From CAZQVA01 sp964596685 (GTDB taxonomy: Bacteria; Chlamydiota; Chlamydiia; Chlamydiales; VFKH01), in NCBI GenBank assembly GCA_964596685.1, contig CAZQVA010000003.1, positions 1 to 64,000 on the forward strand: 64,000 bases of DNA, given 5' to 3'. Shown piece by piece: positions 27,389 to 37,086 of this stretch (position 1 is the stretch's first letter; every line of letters begins with the position of its first letter). A program made the translations under genes and the position numbers. The notes under the pieces are model-generated. The model worked only from the letters and a program-made list of their open reading frames with translations, ran no database searches and had not been told where the DNA came from.

Positions 27389-27618
27389 GCGATCTCAAGC
27401 AATTTGATGGAGAATTTTTGCCACCTTCAGATGACAAGCCGGTGCCAAAATTTTTAAAAATTACCTATTGTTTATTGCCAGTGTGGGGAATTTTCGCTTT
27501 CTTTCTCTTCTGGAATGGCACGGGGACGTGGTTTGGCAATACCACATGGCAAGAACTCCAGGAAGCTGCCGATACAACTTATATAGAACCATCTAAAACT
27601 CACCTGACGCAAGAGTAA
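27385..27618 (+). CDS. CcoP-like N-terminal membrane segment without haem domain
   Basis: 77 residues. A short start region with DGE is followed by PKFLKITYCLLPVWGIFAFFLFW, which resembles the N-terminal part of CcoP (DGI.E.dnplPrWW...vwgi.y). Full CcoP has two cytochrome c domains, and no CxxCH motif is present here, so this is either a stripped-down subunit or a separate small anchor protein. Overlaps the CcoQ-like gene by 4 bases (ATGA). The lepB gene begins six bases after its stop, so all are probably in one operon. Confidence 0.5.
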   Translation: MSDLKQFDGEFLPPSDDKPVPKFLKITYCLLPVWGIFAFFLFWNGTGTWFGNTTWQELQEAADTTYIEPSKTHLTQE

Positions 27619-27623
27619 TTCTC

Positions 27624-29504
27624 GTGAAACCTTCTCCTTTTCGATTTCTCAAAGCATGGCATGCACTACGCACCACTAATAGCCGCCTAAAAAAACAAGC
27701 AGAACATCTCGCACCCCATTCCCAAACATCACTAAGAGAAGGCATGCAAGTCCTTCTACAACAAATGGAACTCAAAGCGCATGTTTCTCTTCATGCAAAG
27801 GCATTGTTAAAGCGCACCTATGAATTGATTCCAAAGACAAGAGGTGATTATCTCAAGGAATTTGTGGGTGCTATCATCTTTGCCCTCGTTGTTGCCACAC
27901 TCATTCGCACCATGTGGTTTGAGCTCTACGAAATCCCCACAGGCTCCATGCGCCCTACTTTTCAAGAGCAGGACCACCTTATTGCCTCAAAAACCTCATT
28001 TGGCATTAATATCCCACTCTCAACAGGGCATTTTTATTGGGATCAAGAGCGTATCGATCGCAATCAAATTGTCATCTTCACTGTGGGCGATCTGCCAGTT
28101 CCTGATCCCGACACCACCTATTTCTGGCTTTTTAAGGGCAAGCGCCTCTTAGTCAAGCGTCTGATTGCAAAGCCTCTCGATCAGCTCTATTTCTATGGCG
28201 GCAAGATCTATGGGCGCGGAGCCGATGAAAAACCCTTTACAATTGACTTTGCCAATATAGCCCACGTACCCGTCCTTTCTTTTGAAGGAACGATCTCCCA
28301 TGAAGGCACCTCCTTGCTCCTTTCGCAGACACAGGAAAAGCTCGCGAAATTTACGAAGCAGCGCGATGGTTTACTCTTAGTAAATGGAAAGTGGATCCCC
28401 GATGAGCCTAGCAAGGCACGTCAACCTCATAACGCAGTAACAACTTATAGCGACTTCTGGGGTTTTAAAAACTTTGCCCTCGTCAAACTTCTCACCAAAG
28501 AACAAGTTAAAGAGGCGAAATTAACAAAAGAACCTCTCCGCACTGAATTCTACTTACAGTTGCAGCATCATTTTAACTTAACCTACCCCAAACCCGTTAC
28601 TTTTGCGTCTAGCGGGCAGGAGCAGTTATTACTCGTGCCCCATACAACGCTACTTCCTCTCGATGATGACCACCTACAACGACTCATGGATCACCTTTAC
28701 ACCGGAAGATTCGTGGTGCGCGATCAACATGCTTATCGTTATATCGCAGGGGCTGAAGCGCGTGATTCGATCATTCTCTCAAAAGTCCCTGACGGCACCT
28801 ATGAATTTCATGATGGCAAAGCCTATGAGGTCAAGTGGGCAGGTGTACAAGAAGAATTACCAAAAGAGCATCCCCTCTACCAACGCACAACTGGGTTTTG
28901 TCAGGGTCTTTTTAATTTGGGTTTTGAGTTTAATCCAGCCTATGACTCAGGTCCTGATCAACCATGGAATTTCTCACAGCGCTTTGCCTACTATAACCAA
29001 GGCGACCTTTACGTGATGAACGCTCCTCTCTTTACTCATGAAGAGGCCACACTTCAAGCTTTTGTCAAAGCAGAAGAGGAGAGACAAAATGACTCATCTG
29101 CCAAGCGCCCCTACCTCGCTTTTGTTGATACGCCGCCACCTATGGCAGCAGACGGAGGTATCGACCCTGACTTCCTCAAAAACTTTGGCATGCACGTACC
29201 AGCAGGCAAATATTTTGTTCTTGGCGATAACTATGCGATGAGTTCTGACAGCCGCGCCTTTGGATGCGTTCCAGAAGAGTATTTGAAAGGCACCCCACTT
29301 TGGGTATTTTGGCCTGTAGGTGCACATTGGGGCGCCCCTCTACAACCATATTTGGGCTGGATCAGCCTTCCAAACGCCATCATCGTTATTATCCTTGGAG
29401 GACTGACCGCTGTCTGGGCAATTGTCCATAGACGCCGCTGCCAGACCCTACTTAAGGAGCTCCACAAGGATAGCACTTCACCACGACCCAAGGGTGGTGA
29501 CTAG
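27624..29504 (+). CDS. lepB: Signal peptidase I, large chlamydial type
   Basis: 626 residues from a GTG start. LepB cleaves Sec signal peptides outside the inner membrane. The catalytic Ser108 lies in IPTGSMRPTF and the general base Lys178 in RLLVKRLIA, the Ser/Lys dyad of the S26 family. The conserved box GKYFVLGDNYAMSSDSRAFG is near 527. Between dyad and box there are about 330 extra residues, so the enzyme is over twice the size of E. coli LepB (324). Chlamydial LepB is known to be this large. Membrane helices are near 70-90 and at the C-terminus (AIIVIILGGLTAVWAIV). Confidence 0.95.
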   Translation: MKPSPFRFLKAWHALRTTNSRLKKQAEHLAPHSQTSLREGMQVLLQQMELKAHVSLHAKALLKRTYELIPKTRGDYLKEFVGAIIFALVVATLIRTMWFELYEIPTGSMRPTFQEQDHLIASKTSFGINIPLSTGHFYWDQERIDRNQIVIFTVGDLPVPDPDTTYFWLFKGKRLLVKRLIAKPLDQLYFYGGKIYGRGADEKPFTIDFANIAHVPVLSFEGTISHEGTSLLLSQTQEKLAKFTKQRDGLLLVNGKWIPDEPSKARQPHNAVTTYSDFWGFKNFALVKLLTKEQVKEAKLTKEPLRTEFYLQLQHHFNLTYPKPVTFASSGQEQLLLVPHTTLLPLDDDHLQRLMDHLYTGRFVVRDQHAYRYIAGAEARDSIILSKVPDGTYEFHDGKAYEVKWAGVQEELPKEHPLYQRTTGFCQGLFNLGFEFNPAYDSGPDQPWNFSQRFAYYNQGDLYVMNAPLFTHEEATLQAFVKAEEERQNDSSAKRPYLAFVDTPPPMAADGGIDPDFLKNFGMHVPAGKYFVLGDNYAMSSDSRAFGCVPEEYLKGTPLWVFWPVGAHWGAPLQPYLGWISLPNAIIVIILGGLTAVWAIVHRRRCQTLLKELHKDSTSPRPKGGD

Positions 29505-29548
29505 CTTAAAGAGGAACGAAAGGCCGCTATCAAAGCGGACTGCAAGGG

Positions 29549-29858
29549 GGGGTGTAATTCAAAGTGTTAGTTAATTATTTAGAGCTAGAACGGAAGCTTT
29601 TCTTAAGGATTTACCAGACAACCTTCTGCCAAAAAAATCCTTATTCCCCCCCTCTGTGCACTCTGTGGGCTCTGTGGTAAATATTTTTATTTAAAACTTA
29701 TGTTAATTTTTTTTTAACCACAGAGCCCACAGAGTGCACAGAGGGGGTATGAGCTGTTACACCTTATCTTGAATAAGAATTAATGGGGATTAGAGCGGGT
29801 ATTAGAAGAATATGAGTCCCTAGTTTTTCATCCTTCCTAACACTTTGAATTACACCCC
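29549..29858. mobile_element. MITE family A, copy 1 (310 bp)
   Basis: The ends are inverted repeats beginning GGGGTGTAATTCAAAGTGTT. TGCAAGGG stands on both sides (29541-29548 and 29859-29866), an 8-bp target duplication. Inside, a perfect 31-bp inverted repeat (29648-29678 and 29717-29747; it contains CTCTGTGCACTCTGTGGG) can form a long hairpin with a 38-base AT-rich loop. No transposase frame is present. It fills the lepB-pssA gap and is in the same orientation as copy 3. The family, by TSD length, may depend on an IS256-type transposase (inference). Confidence 0.93.
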
Positions 29859-29873
29859 TGCAAGGGAGCGCGT

Positions 29874-30707
29874 CTACTCGCCGTCTTCTGAATCCGGTTC
29901 GAAGTCAGCTAGTGTTTTTGAACGTTTGCCGGCAATCACACGAATAATGGCAATGATCCAGGCAATTACGATGTAGATCCAGGAAAGAGCAAAAAAGACC
30001 ACTTCAAAGTGGTAGAGAATGCCATAGAGCAAGAAAAGAGAAGTGAGCACAGCGATAAAACAAAGCTGGAAAGAGGGCACGCGAAAGTGCAATGTCTTGA
30101 CGCTTGGAAACTTCCAGCGACTCACCATGAAATAACCAATCACAACAAGCACTCCACACATAATGCCGGCTTGCCATTCTTGAGAAAGAACGAACCAGCC
30201 TTCTTCACTTGCAACGCTCAAAAAGAGGTTTGCGGAAATTGTGGCAATCGCAGCAGCAGGGATTGGAAGGCCAGTAAAATGCTTTTTATTGGCTAACATC
30301 TCTTCTTCTGTTTTAGGACGCATCGAGAGCACATTAAAGCGCACAAGACGCAGAACGCCACAGATGGAATAGACGAGCGCTGAGGCTGTTAGCACAAATG
30401 CTAAAGGATGTTCAGGGGGCAAAGAAAGGGTCTTCAAGACGATAACAGAAGGCGCAACGCCAAAAGTCACCGCATCAGATAAAGAATCAAAATGTGAACC
30501 GAATTCGCTCTCACCTCGCATTAAGCGTGCCAATGCTCCGTCGAGCACATCTGCAACGCAAGCAATCAACATAAGCAACACCGTCATCTGCAATAATTCT
30601 CTATTGCTCGAGCCAGGCTGCACCATATTTATTGTAAAAATAACGAATAGGCCACACGCCAAGCCGATGGAAGTGACTAAGTTAGGGATGAGCGAAATTC
30701 TCTTCAT
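29874..30707 (-). CDS. pssA: CDP-diacylglycerol-serine O-phosphatidyltransferase
   Basis: 277 residues from the ATG at 30707; a TTG 6 bases upstream would add two residues (MS). It makes phosphatidylserine from CDP-diacylglycerol and serine, the substrate of Psd. The CDP-alcohol phosphotransferase motif is complete near residues 54-80: DGALARLMRGESEFGSHFD followed by SLSD. About seven membrane helices follow, and the C-terminal tail is acidic (DFEPDSEDGE). It is divergent to nrdA, with a 168-bp shared regulatory region, in the same local order as in Chlamydia. Confidence 0.93.
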   Translation of the reverse strand: MKRISLIPNLVTSIGLACGLFVIFTINMVQPGSSNRELLQMTVLLMLIACVADVLDGALARLMRGESEFGSHFDSLSDAVTFGVAPSVIVLKTLSLPPEHPLAFVLTASALVYSICGVLRLVRFNVLSMRPKTEEEMLANKKHFTGLPIPAAAIATISANLFLSVASEEGWFVLSQEWQAGIMCGVLVVIGYFMVSRWKFPSVKTLHFRVPSFQLCFIAVLTSLFLLYGILYHFEVVFFALSWIYIVIAWIIAIIRVIAGKRSKTLADFEPDSEDGE

Positions 30708-30797
30708 ACTCAATCAGTATCGCATACTTTGTGCAAATTTTGCACCGCTTTTTCATCGTGCATTTTTCTTCCAATTTTCACTAGACAGAAAGCGAGG

Positions 30798-30813
30798 GCA
30801 CTAGATATAGTGG
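30798..30813 (+). promoter_or_regulatory. NrdR box 1 upstream of nrdA
   Basis: The core CACTAGATATAGTG (30799-30812) agrees with 13 of 14 positions of the published NrdR consensus core (caCwAtATaTwGtg). Chlamydiae encode NrdR, the zinc-finger ATP-cone repressor of ribonucleotide reductase genes. The centre is exactly 32 bp from that of box 2, about three helical turns, the classical spacing. Confidence 0.75.
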
Positions 30814-30829
30814 GTCGTGTAGAAATTCA

Positions 30830-30845
30830 CTACAATATACAGTGT
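30830..30845 (+). promoter_or_regulatory. NrdR box 2 upstream of nrdA
   Basis: CTACAATATACAGTGT agrees with 13 of 16 positions of the NrdR consensus (acaCwAtATaTwGtgt). It ends 30 bases before the nrdA start codon and probably covers the -10 region. Confidence 0.7.
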
Positions 30846-30875
30846 TTGCGGCAAATATCTGCGTAAGGAGATCTC

Positions 30876-33800
30876 ATGAACTCAAAGTCAATTGTTAGCA
30901 TTGTCAAGCGTAACGGCTTGCTTGTACCCTTTCGAAGAGAACGTATTTTAAATGCCCTAGAAGCGGCATTTCGCGATACGAAAAAGATTGCAGCGAGCGA
31001 TCCCCTTCCTACTGACCTTTTTAGAACGATTCAAGGGATTAGTGATATTGTAGTTGAACGCGCGCTTCATCAGGTGGCGCAAGGAAAGTCTCTGAGCGTA
31101 GAAAACATCCAGGATATGGTTGAAAATGCTCTTATGGAGCAAGGCTACTTAGATGTGGCAAGAGATTACATCATTTACCGCGACCACCGCAAACTAGCTC
31201 GTGAAGAAAGCGCCAGCCACTTAAAAGTTGTACGCAGAGATGGCTCTGAAGTGCGCTTTAACCCCATGAAAGTAGCTTCTGCGCTCTCCAATGCGTTTGC
31301 CCACGCAGCTCAAGAGTTCAATGAATCACAAGTTGTGGCCGCTATCAATACAATTAGTCAACGCATCGCTGAAATTGTAGTTCAAAAGCACCGTGAAGGC
31401 ACAAAAGTGAATACTACCTTTCTGCAAAATCAACTCGAATATGAATTGATGAAAGATGGTTTTTTTAGTGCCGCAAAAGCACTCATTCTTCTGTATGCAG
31501 CGAAAGCGGGACCGATTACAGCGCAGCCTCCAGTAGTCGCCACACCAACTGTAGAGGAATTCAAAGCGCCAGCTTCCAAAGAGCAACTGCTACGCCAAAA
31601 GTTTGAATGGGCATGCCGTGATTTAGAAAAGCTAGTTCAAAAGGATGAACTCATCGAGGAAACTCTGCTCCATTTTTATGAAGGGATTAAAGATCACGAA
31701 ATCGATCTTGCCTGCATTATGGCGGCACGCGCACGCATTGAAAAAGAACCCGCCTACTCCACAGTTGCCGCTCGCCTACTCCTCGATATTAGTTATCGCG
31801 AAGCAATCAATACTGCTGGCTATCATCCTCAACTCGCTAAAAAACACGCTGAACTTTTTAGTTCCTATATTGAACAGGGCATTCAACACGATCGTTTGTC
31901 AGAGAAATTGCGCGCATTTGACCTAAAGAAAATTGCGGCTGCTCTCGATCTTGAACGCGATGGACAATTCACTTATCTGGGCCTACAAACCCTGTATGAC
32001 CGTTATTTCATCCACCATGAAGATAAACGTTTAGAGACACCCCAGTACTTTTGGATGCGCGTAGCAATGGGTCTTGCATTGAATGAAGGCGATGCGAAAA
32101 ATGAACGCGCCATTGAATTTTACCAATTGCTCTCCTCCTTCCGCTTTGTTTCCAGCACGCCAACACTTTTCAACTCTGGAACGCGCCATTCTCAATTGAG
32201 TTCTTGTTATCTATCGACTGTCATGGATGATCTCCACCATATCTTTAAAGTGGTAGCCGATGATGCCCAACTCTCTAAATGGGCGGGTGGTATCGGCAAT
32301 GACTGGACCAATGTGCGTGCCACAGGAGCGCGTATTAAAGGAACTAACGGCGTCAGCCAAGGTGTGATCCCTTTCCTCAAAGTCGCTAACGATACAGCTG
32401 TCGCAGTGAATCAGGGTGGAAAAAGGAAGGGAGCGATGTGCGCTTACTTGGAAACCTGGCACCTCGACGTGGAAGACTTTTTAGAGCTTCGCAAAAACAC
32501 CGGTGATGAACGTCGACGTACGCATGACATGAATACAGCCAACTGGATTCCCGATCTTTTCATGAAGCGCGTTGAAAACAACCAAATGTGGACGCTATTT
32601 TCACCAAGTGACACCCCAGACCTCCACGACCTCTATGGCAAAGCTTTTGAAAAGCGCTATGAAGAGTATGAGCGCATGGCCGAAAATGGGCAGATCAAAC
32701 TCTTCAAAAAGATCGAAGCGCTCCAGTTATGGCGCAAGATGCTAAGCATGCTCTTTGAAACAGGTCATCCATGGATCACCTTCAAAGACCCCTCAAATAT
32801 CCGCTCTGCTCAAGACCATGTCGGCGTTGTTCATAGCTCGAACCTATGTACAGAGATTCTTTTGAATACCTCTGAAAAGGAAACCGCAGTTTGCAACTTA
32901 GGGTCCATTAACTTAAGTCTCCATTGCACGGAAAAAGGGTTAGACGAGGAAAAGCTCGCCGTAACCATTAAAACTGCGATGCGTATGCTGGATAATGTGA
33001 TCGACCTCAACTTTTACCCTATCGTTGAAGCTAAGACATCCAATTTGCTCCACCGCCCCGTCGGCATGGGAATCATGGGCTTTCAAGACGCGCTGTATAT
33101 ACAAAAAATTAGCTATGCGAGTGATGAGGCGGTTGAATTTGCTGACGTAAGCATGGAAATGGTCTCTTACTATGCAATCTTAGCTTCCACGGAGCTTGCT
33201 AAAGAACGCGGCCCCTATCCGACTTTCAAGGAATCAAAATGGGATCGCGGCTTATTGCCTATCGATACTATCGCTATTTTGGAAGAGCAACGCGGTGGAT
33301 TCCTCGATATGGATCGCACCCAGCGCCTCAACTGGAATATTGTCCGCGAGGCTATTCGCACCAACGGCATGCGTAACTGCCAATGCCTAGCGATCGCACC
33401 AACGGCGACTATTTCCAATATTACAGGCTGCACACAATCCATTGAACCTGCCTATAAGCACCTCTTTGTGAAGTCTAACTTGTCAGGTGAGTTTACAACT
33501 GTAAACACCTATCTCGTTGATTCCTTAAAGGCGCTGAACTTGTGGGATGATGACATGATCGACGACCTCAAATATTTTGACGGCTCAATCATGGAAATCG
33601 AGCGTATCCCGAATGAAGTTAAACACCTCTTTGTGACTGCTTTTGAAATCGAACCCGAGTGGTTGATTGAATGTGCAAGTCGACGTCAAAAGTGGATTGA
33701 TATGGGCCAATCTCTCAACCTATATCTTCCTGAGCCAAGTGGAAAGAAACTCCACAATATGTATTTATATTCGTGGACAAAGGGCTTGAAAACTAACTAT

Positions 33801-33974
33801 TACCTAAGATCCTTAGGGGCGACACAAATCGAAAAGTCCACAACGGACATTAATAAACGCGGGTTACAACCTCGCTGGATGAAAAGTAAATCAGCATCAA
33901 GCAACATCGTACTAGATCGAGCACCTCAAGGGGCAGCGTGCACTCTTGGCGAAGCGTGTGAAAGTTGTCAATAA
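30876..33974 (+). CDS. nrdA: Ribonucleoside-diphosphate reductase, large subunit (R1)
   Basis: 1,032 residues, larger than E. coli NrdA (761) because of tandem N-terminal ATP-cone domains at about residues 5-95 and 110-205, as in Chlamydia. It reduces NDPs to dNDPs with NrdB. Catalytic parts seen are [11 protein letters not shown] with the first active-site Cys, [27 protein letters not shown] with the second Cys, and the C-terminal shuttle [16 protein letters not shown] lies about 8 bases before the ATG. Followed by nrdB after 15 bases and preceded by two NrdR-like boxes. Confidence 0.97.
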   Translation: MNSKSIVSIVKRNGLLVPFRRERILNALEAAFRDTKKIAASDPLPTDLFRTIQGISDIVVERALHQVAQGKSLSVENIQDMVENALMEQGYLDVARDYIIYRDHRKLAREESASHLKVVRRDGSEVRFNPMKVASALSNAFAHAAQEFNESQVVAAINTISQRIAEIVVQKHREGTKVNTTFLQNQLEYELMKDGFFSAAKALILLYAAKAGPITAQPPVVATPTVEEFKAPASKEQLLRQKFEWACRDLEKLVQKDELIEETLLHFYEGIKDHEIDLACIMAARARIEKEPAYSTVAARLLLDISYREAINTAGYHPQLAKKHAELFSSYIEQGIQHDRLSEKLRAFDLKKIAAALDLERDGQFTYLGLQTLYDRYFIHHEDKRLETPQYFWMRVAMGLALNEGDAKNERAIEFYQLLSSFRFVSSTPTLFNSGTRHSQLSSCYLSTVMDDLHHIFKVVADDAQLSKWAGGIGNDWTNVRATGARIKGTNGVSQGVIPFLKVANDTAVAVNQGGKRKGAMCAYLETWHLDVEDFLELRKNTGDERRRTHDMNTANWIPDLFMKRVENNQMWTLFSPSDTPDLHDLYGKAFEKRYEEYERMAENGQIKLFKKIEALQLWRKMLSMLFETGHPWITFKDPSNIRSAQDHVGVVHSSNLCTEILLNTSEKETAVCNLGSINLSLHCTEKGLDEEKLAVTIKTAMRMLDNVIDLNFYPIVEAKTSNLLHRPVGMGIMGFQDALYIQKISYASDEAVEFADVSMEMVSYYAILASTELAKERGPYPTFKESKWDRGLLPIDTIAILEEQRGGFLDMDRTQRLNWNIVREAIRTNGMRNCQCLAIAPTATISNITGCTQSIEPAYKHLFVKSNLSGEFTTVNTYLVDSLKALNLWDDDMIDDLKYFDGSIMEIERIPNEVKHLFVTAFEIEPEWLIECASRRQKWIDMGQSLNLYLPEPSGKKLHNMYLYSWTKGLKTNYYLRSLGATQIEKSTTDINKRGLQPRWMKSKSASSNIVLDRAPQGAACTLGEACESCQ

Positions 33975-33989
33975 AGAGAGGAAAGAGCC

Positions 33990-35057
33990 ATGTTACAATT
34001 TGAAGATGAAGTCAAAAAAGACACCCACCAAGAAGATGCCCACCATCAGCGCATCGATGCTGACCAGAAGCGCCTGATCAATTGCAACACAGTCGATGTG
34101 AATCAATTAATGCCACTAAAGTATCACTGGGCTTGGGAACATTATCTGAATGGGTGTGCTAACCATTGGATGCCCAATGAAGTGCCTATGACAAAGGATA
34201 TTGAACTGTGGAAATCTAATAAACTCACTGCTGACGAACGTCGTTTGATCATGCGCGTGTTAGGGTTTTTTAGTACTGCAGAGAGTCTTGTAGGCAATAA
34301 CATTACCTTGGCTATTTTCAAGCACGTGACAAATCCTGAAGCACGTCAGTATCTCTTGCGCCAAGGATTTGAAGAGGCAATCCATACGCATGCCTTTCAC
34401 TATATCGTAGAGTCGCTTGCTTTGGATGAGCGCGAAGTCTTCAATATGTACAATGAAGTCAACACCATCCATAACAAAGATAAGTTCGAAATGGAACTGA
34501 CAGCCGACATCGTAAAGGATGGTTTTACTACAACCACTCCCGATGGTGCACAGAAGTTTCTAGAAAATTTAATTGGTTTTTACATCATTATGGAAGGTAT
34601 TTTCTTCTATAGTGGTTTTGTCATGATCCTCTCTTTTATGCGTCAAAATAAGATGACAGGAATTGGAGAGCAGTTTCAATACATCTTACGCGATGAAACT
34701 GTCCATCTAAACTTTGGTATTGACCTCATTAACGGTATCAAAGAGGAAAATCCCCACTTGTGGAGCCCAGAATTCCAGAAAAAGATGGTAGACCGCATCA
34801 AACAAGCTGTTGAATTAGAAGTGCTCTATGCAGAAGATTGCCTTCCTCATGGTATCTTAGGACTCAGCGCTGCGATGTTCCGCCAGTATGTGCAGTATAT
34901 CGCCGACCGACGCCTCGAGCGCATTGGTCTGAAGGCCCTTTATGGCTCAAAAAACCCCTTTCCATGGATGAGCGAAACGATTGACCTCGGCAAAGAGAAA
35001 AACTTTTTCGAAACACGCGTTACCGAGTACCAATCCGCCGCCAGCCTAAAGTGGTAA
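33990..35057 (+). CDS. nrdB: Ribonucleoside-diphosphate reductase, small subunit (R2), class Ic
   Basis: 355 residues. The metal ligands are at Glu98 ([10 protein letters not shown]), Glu129 and His132 (EEAIHTHAF), then a second set in EGIFFYSGF and DETVHL. At position 136, where most R2 proteins have the Tyr that carries the radical (ExxHxxxY), this one has Phe (E-AIH-THAF). This is the signature of class Ic enzymes, first described in Chlamydia trachomatis, which use a Mn(IV)/Fe(III) cofactor instead of a Tyr radical. Spacing of the first Glu to the second (31 residues) also matches. Downstream of nrdA in one operon. Confidence 0.96.
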   Translation: MLQFEDEVKKDTHQEDAHHQRIDADQKRLINCNTVDVNQLMPLKYHWAWEHYLNGCANHWMPNEVPMTKDIELWKSNKLTADERRLIMRVLGFFSTAESLVGNNITLAIFKHVTNPEARQYLLRQGFEEAIHTHAFHYIVESLALDEREVFNMYNEVNTIHNKDKFEMELTADIVKDGFTTTTPDGAQKFLENLIGFYIIMEGIFFYSGFVMILSFMRQNKMTGIGEQFQYILRDETVHLNFGIDLINGIKEENPHLWSPEFQKKMVDRIKQAVELEVLYAEDCLPHGILGLSAAMFRQYVQYIADRRLERIGLKALYGSKNPFPWMSETIDLGKEKNFFETRVTEYQSAASLKW

Positions 35058-35076
35058 AATAATTTTTTTTTGACAC

Positions 35077-35119
35077 AACCTCTTTAATCTGTTAGATTCA
35101 GGTTAACGAGGTTTTTTTT
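35077..35119 (+). terminator. Hairpin plus T-run between nrdB and the TPR gene
   Basis: Stem AACCTC (35077-35082) and GAGGTT (35108-35113), with an inner hairpin AATCT/AGATT, followed by a T-run up to the ATG at 35120. The only ribosome binding site for the next gene (GAGG) lies in the 3' arm, so the same structure could end nrdAB and also modulate translation of the TPR gene. Confidence 0.4.
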
Positions 35120-36772
35120 ATGAGCCAATTTCATCCCCTTGCATTAGCATTTTGCATTACATCAGCCTTTGGGTCACTCTTGCTTCCGCTGCATGCGCAG
35201 AGCACCGAGAGCGTTGCCATTACTACATTAATCCCTGGGCTGGGTAATCTTGTCCACCCTGTATCCACAAAAAATACTGAAGCCCAAAAGTTTTTTAATC
35301 AGGGGCTTACGCTCGTCTACGCTTTCAATCACGATGCTGCATACCAATCCTTTAAAAAGGCTTCCGAACTAGATCCTGACTTGGCGATGGCCTACTGGGG
35401 GATGGCTCTTTCAATCGGACAAAACATCAATATGGATGTCACAAAATCGAACATGAAAGAGGCCTACAAAACCATTCAAAAAGCTCTGAAGCTATCATCT
35501 AATGCAACGAAAAATGAGCAGGCCTATATTAATGCTTTAGCCACACGTTACTCAGATGCTGACCAACCCGATAAAACAGCTTTAGGAGAAGCCTATTTTA
35601 AAGCAATGAAACAAGTCTCTGCAGATTATCCAGAGGACTTAGATGCTGCGACCTTATGGGCTGAGAGCGGAATGGATCTACATCCATGGAAGTTGTGGGA
35701 TAAAAATGGACAACCCATTCCTGGTACATTAGATATCGTCGCCGCTCTTGAAAGCGTCTTACAACGCAATCCGAACCATATTGGCGCTAATCACTACTAT
35801 ATTCACGCCGTTGAAGCTTCTCCCTATCCTCAACATGCACTCATGAGTGCTGAGCGTTTAGAAACACTTCTTCCCGCATCTGGACATTTCTTGCATATGC
35901 CAGCACACATCTACATTCGTGTGGGCGATTACCACCGCGCGGCCCTCGTCAATGAGCAGGCTGTGGCAGCAGATAAGGAGTATATTCAGCAATATGGTCT
36001 CTCAGGTGTGTATCCTATTCACTACTTAAGTCATAACTATTTTTTTCTTATACGCGCCTATATGTTGCTCGGCAATGAAGCCAAAGCGACAGTCGCTGCG
36101 AAACAGCTTTATGACTTCTATGTGCCCAATTCACATCACATGCTCACTGCTCAAGGATATGCACTTGGACCTGTACAAGTGGCTTTGCGATTTCAAAAAT
36201 GGCAGGACATTATTGATATGCCCTTGCCCCCTGAAGAACTAGCAAGTGCTCGCGTCTTTTTTCATTACGCCAGGGCTCTGGCCTATCTCTCACTTGATAG
36301 GATAGACCTCGCTAACAAAGAAAAAGATTTGTTTTTAAAAGGACGCATTGCAGTCAGTGATACTTCAGATCTCGGTTATAATACCGATGGGGCTCTTTTT
36401 GCCATTGCTGAGTTATCTTTAAATGCTAAATTTGCACGCGCTGAAAATAAAATCGATAAATCGATAGCTCTTAGCCGACTTGCTATTGAAAAAGAGGATG
36501 ACCTCTTTTATAACGAACCACCAGACTGGGCAAACTATAACCGCGAGGTGCTCGGCGCAACTCTAATCCTCCAAAAGCGCTATAAAGAAGCCGCAGAGGT
36601 CTTCAAAGCAGACTTAGAAAAGCATCCTTTAAATGGGCGCTCTCTATTTGGCTTGAAAACAGCCTTAATCGCTGATGGTAAGGAAACGGATGGATGGTGG
36701 GTCAACGAAGAGTTTGAGACTGCATGGCAATATGCAGATACAAAGTTGACTGTTGAAAGTCTATTAAACTAG
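35120..36772 (+). CDS. Exported TPR-repeat protein
   Basis: 550 residues. A signal peptide (residues 1-26, with LHAQ before cleavage) is followed by a TPR-like helical array: AQKFFNQGLTLVYAFNHDAAYQSFKKASELDPDLAMAYWGMAL is a canonical TPR pair, with others around 210-240 (NPNHIGANHYYIHAVEASPYPQHALMSAERL) and 480-510 (KRYKEAAEVFKADLEKHPLNGRS). This protein type, with the conserved HYYIHAVEAS and LPASGHFLHMPAHIYIRVG segments, is widespread in bacteria but poorly characterised. It is presumably periplasmic and acts in protein-protein contacts. Confidence 0.8.
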   Translation: MSQFHPLALAFCITSAFGSLLLPLHAQSTESVAITTLIPGLGNLVHPVSTKNTEAQKFFNQGLTLVYAFNHDAAYQSFKKASELDPDLAMAYWGMALSIGQNINMDVTKSNMKEAYKTIQKALKLSSNATKNEQAYINALATRYSDADQPDKTALGEAYFKAMKQVSADYPEDLDAATLWAESGMDLHPWKLWDKNGQPIPGTLDIVAALESVLQRNPNHIGANHYYIHAVEASPYPQHALMSAERLETLLPASGHFLHMPAHIYIRVGDYHRAALVNEQAVAADKEYIQQYGLSGVYPIHYLSHNYFFLIRAYMLLGNEAKATVAAKQLYDFYVPNSHHMLTAQGYALGPVQVALRFQKWQDIIDMPLPPEELASARVFFHYARALAYLSLDRIDLANKEKDLFLKGRIAVSDTSDLGYNTDGALFAIAELSLNAKFARAENKIDKSIALSRLAIEKEDDLFYNEPPDWANYNREVLGATLILQKRYKEAAEVFKADLEKHPLNGRSLFGLKTALIADGKETDGWWVNEEFETAWQYADTKLTVESLLN

Positions 36773-36785
36773 ATCCGAGGGATAC

Positions 36786-36814
36786 AAGGCCTTCAAAAAA
36801 TTTTTGAAGGCCTT
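36786..36814. terminator. Bidirectional terminator between the TPR gene and acpP
   Basis: A perfect 14-bp stem AAGGCCTTCAAAAA (36786-36799) and TTTTTGAAGGCCTT (36801-36814) with a one-base loop in a simple drawing, so the real loop is larger. The A and T flanks make it work in both directions, between convergent genes. Confidence 0.85.
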
Positions 36815-36829
36815 TTTCACAGTTAAAGG

Positions 36830-37066
36830 TTATTCGCCTTTGTGTGCTTTGATGTAGTTGACAACATCAGCTACTGTCTTTAGCTTTTCAGCATCTTCTT
36901 CAGACACTTCAAAACCAAAACGCTCTTCCAGAGTCATGATTAGCTCTGTAAGATCTAGGGAGTCTGCGTTGAGGTCCTCAACAAAGGACTTTTCAAGAGA
37001 AACTTCAGCCTTTTCTACGCCGAGTTGCTCCACAACAATATCAATGACTTCATTTTCTATGGACAT
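36830..37066 (-). CDS. acpP: Acyl carrier protein
   Basis: 78 residues, strongly acidic. It carries growing acyl chains on phosphopantetheine. The attachment Ser is in [11 protein letters not shown] (residues 34-44), after helix I ([23 protein letters not shown]). It is the last gene of the block fabH-fabD-fabG-acpP, 20 bases after the fabG stop, in the order known from Chlamydia. Its own strong terminator follows, shared with the TPR gene. Confidence 0.97.
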   Translation of the reverse strand: MSIENEVIDIVVEQLGVEKAEVSLEKSFVEDLNADSLDLTELIMTLEERFGFEVSEEDAEKLKTVADVVNYIKAHKGE

Positions 37067-37086
37067 ATCCTATCCTTTCAATTAAT

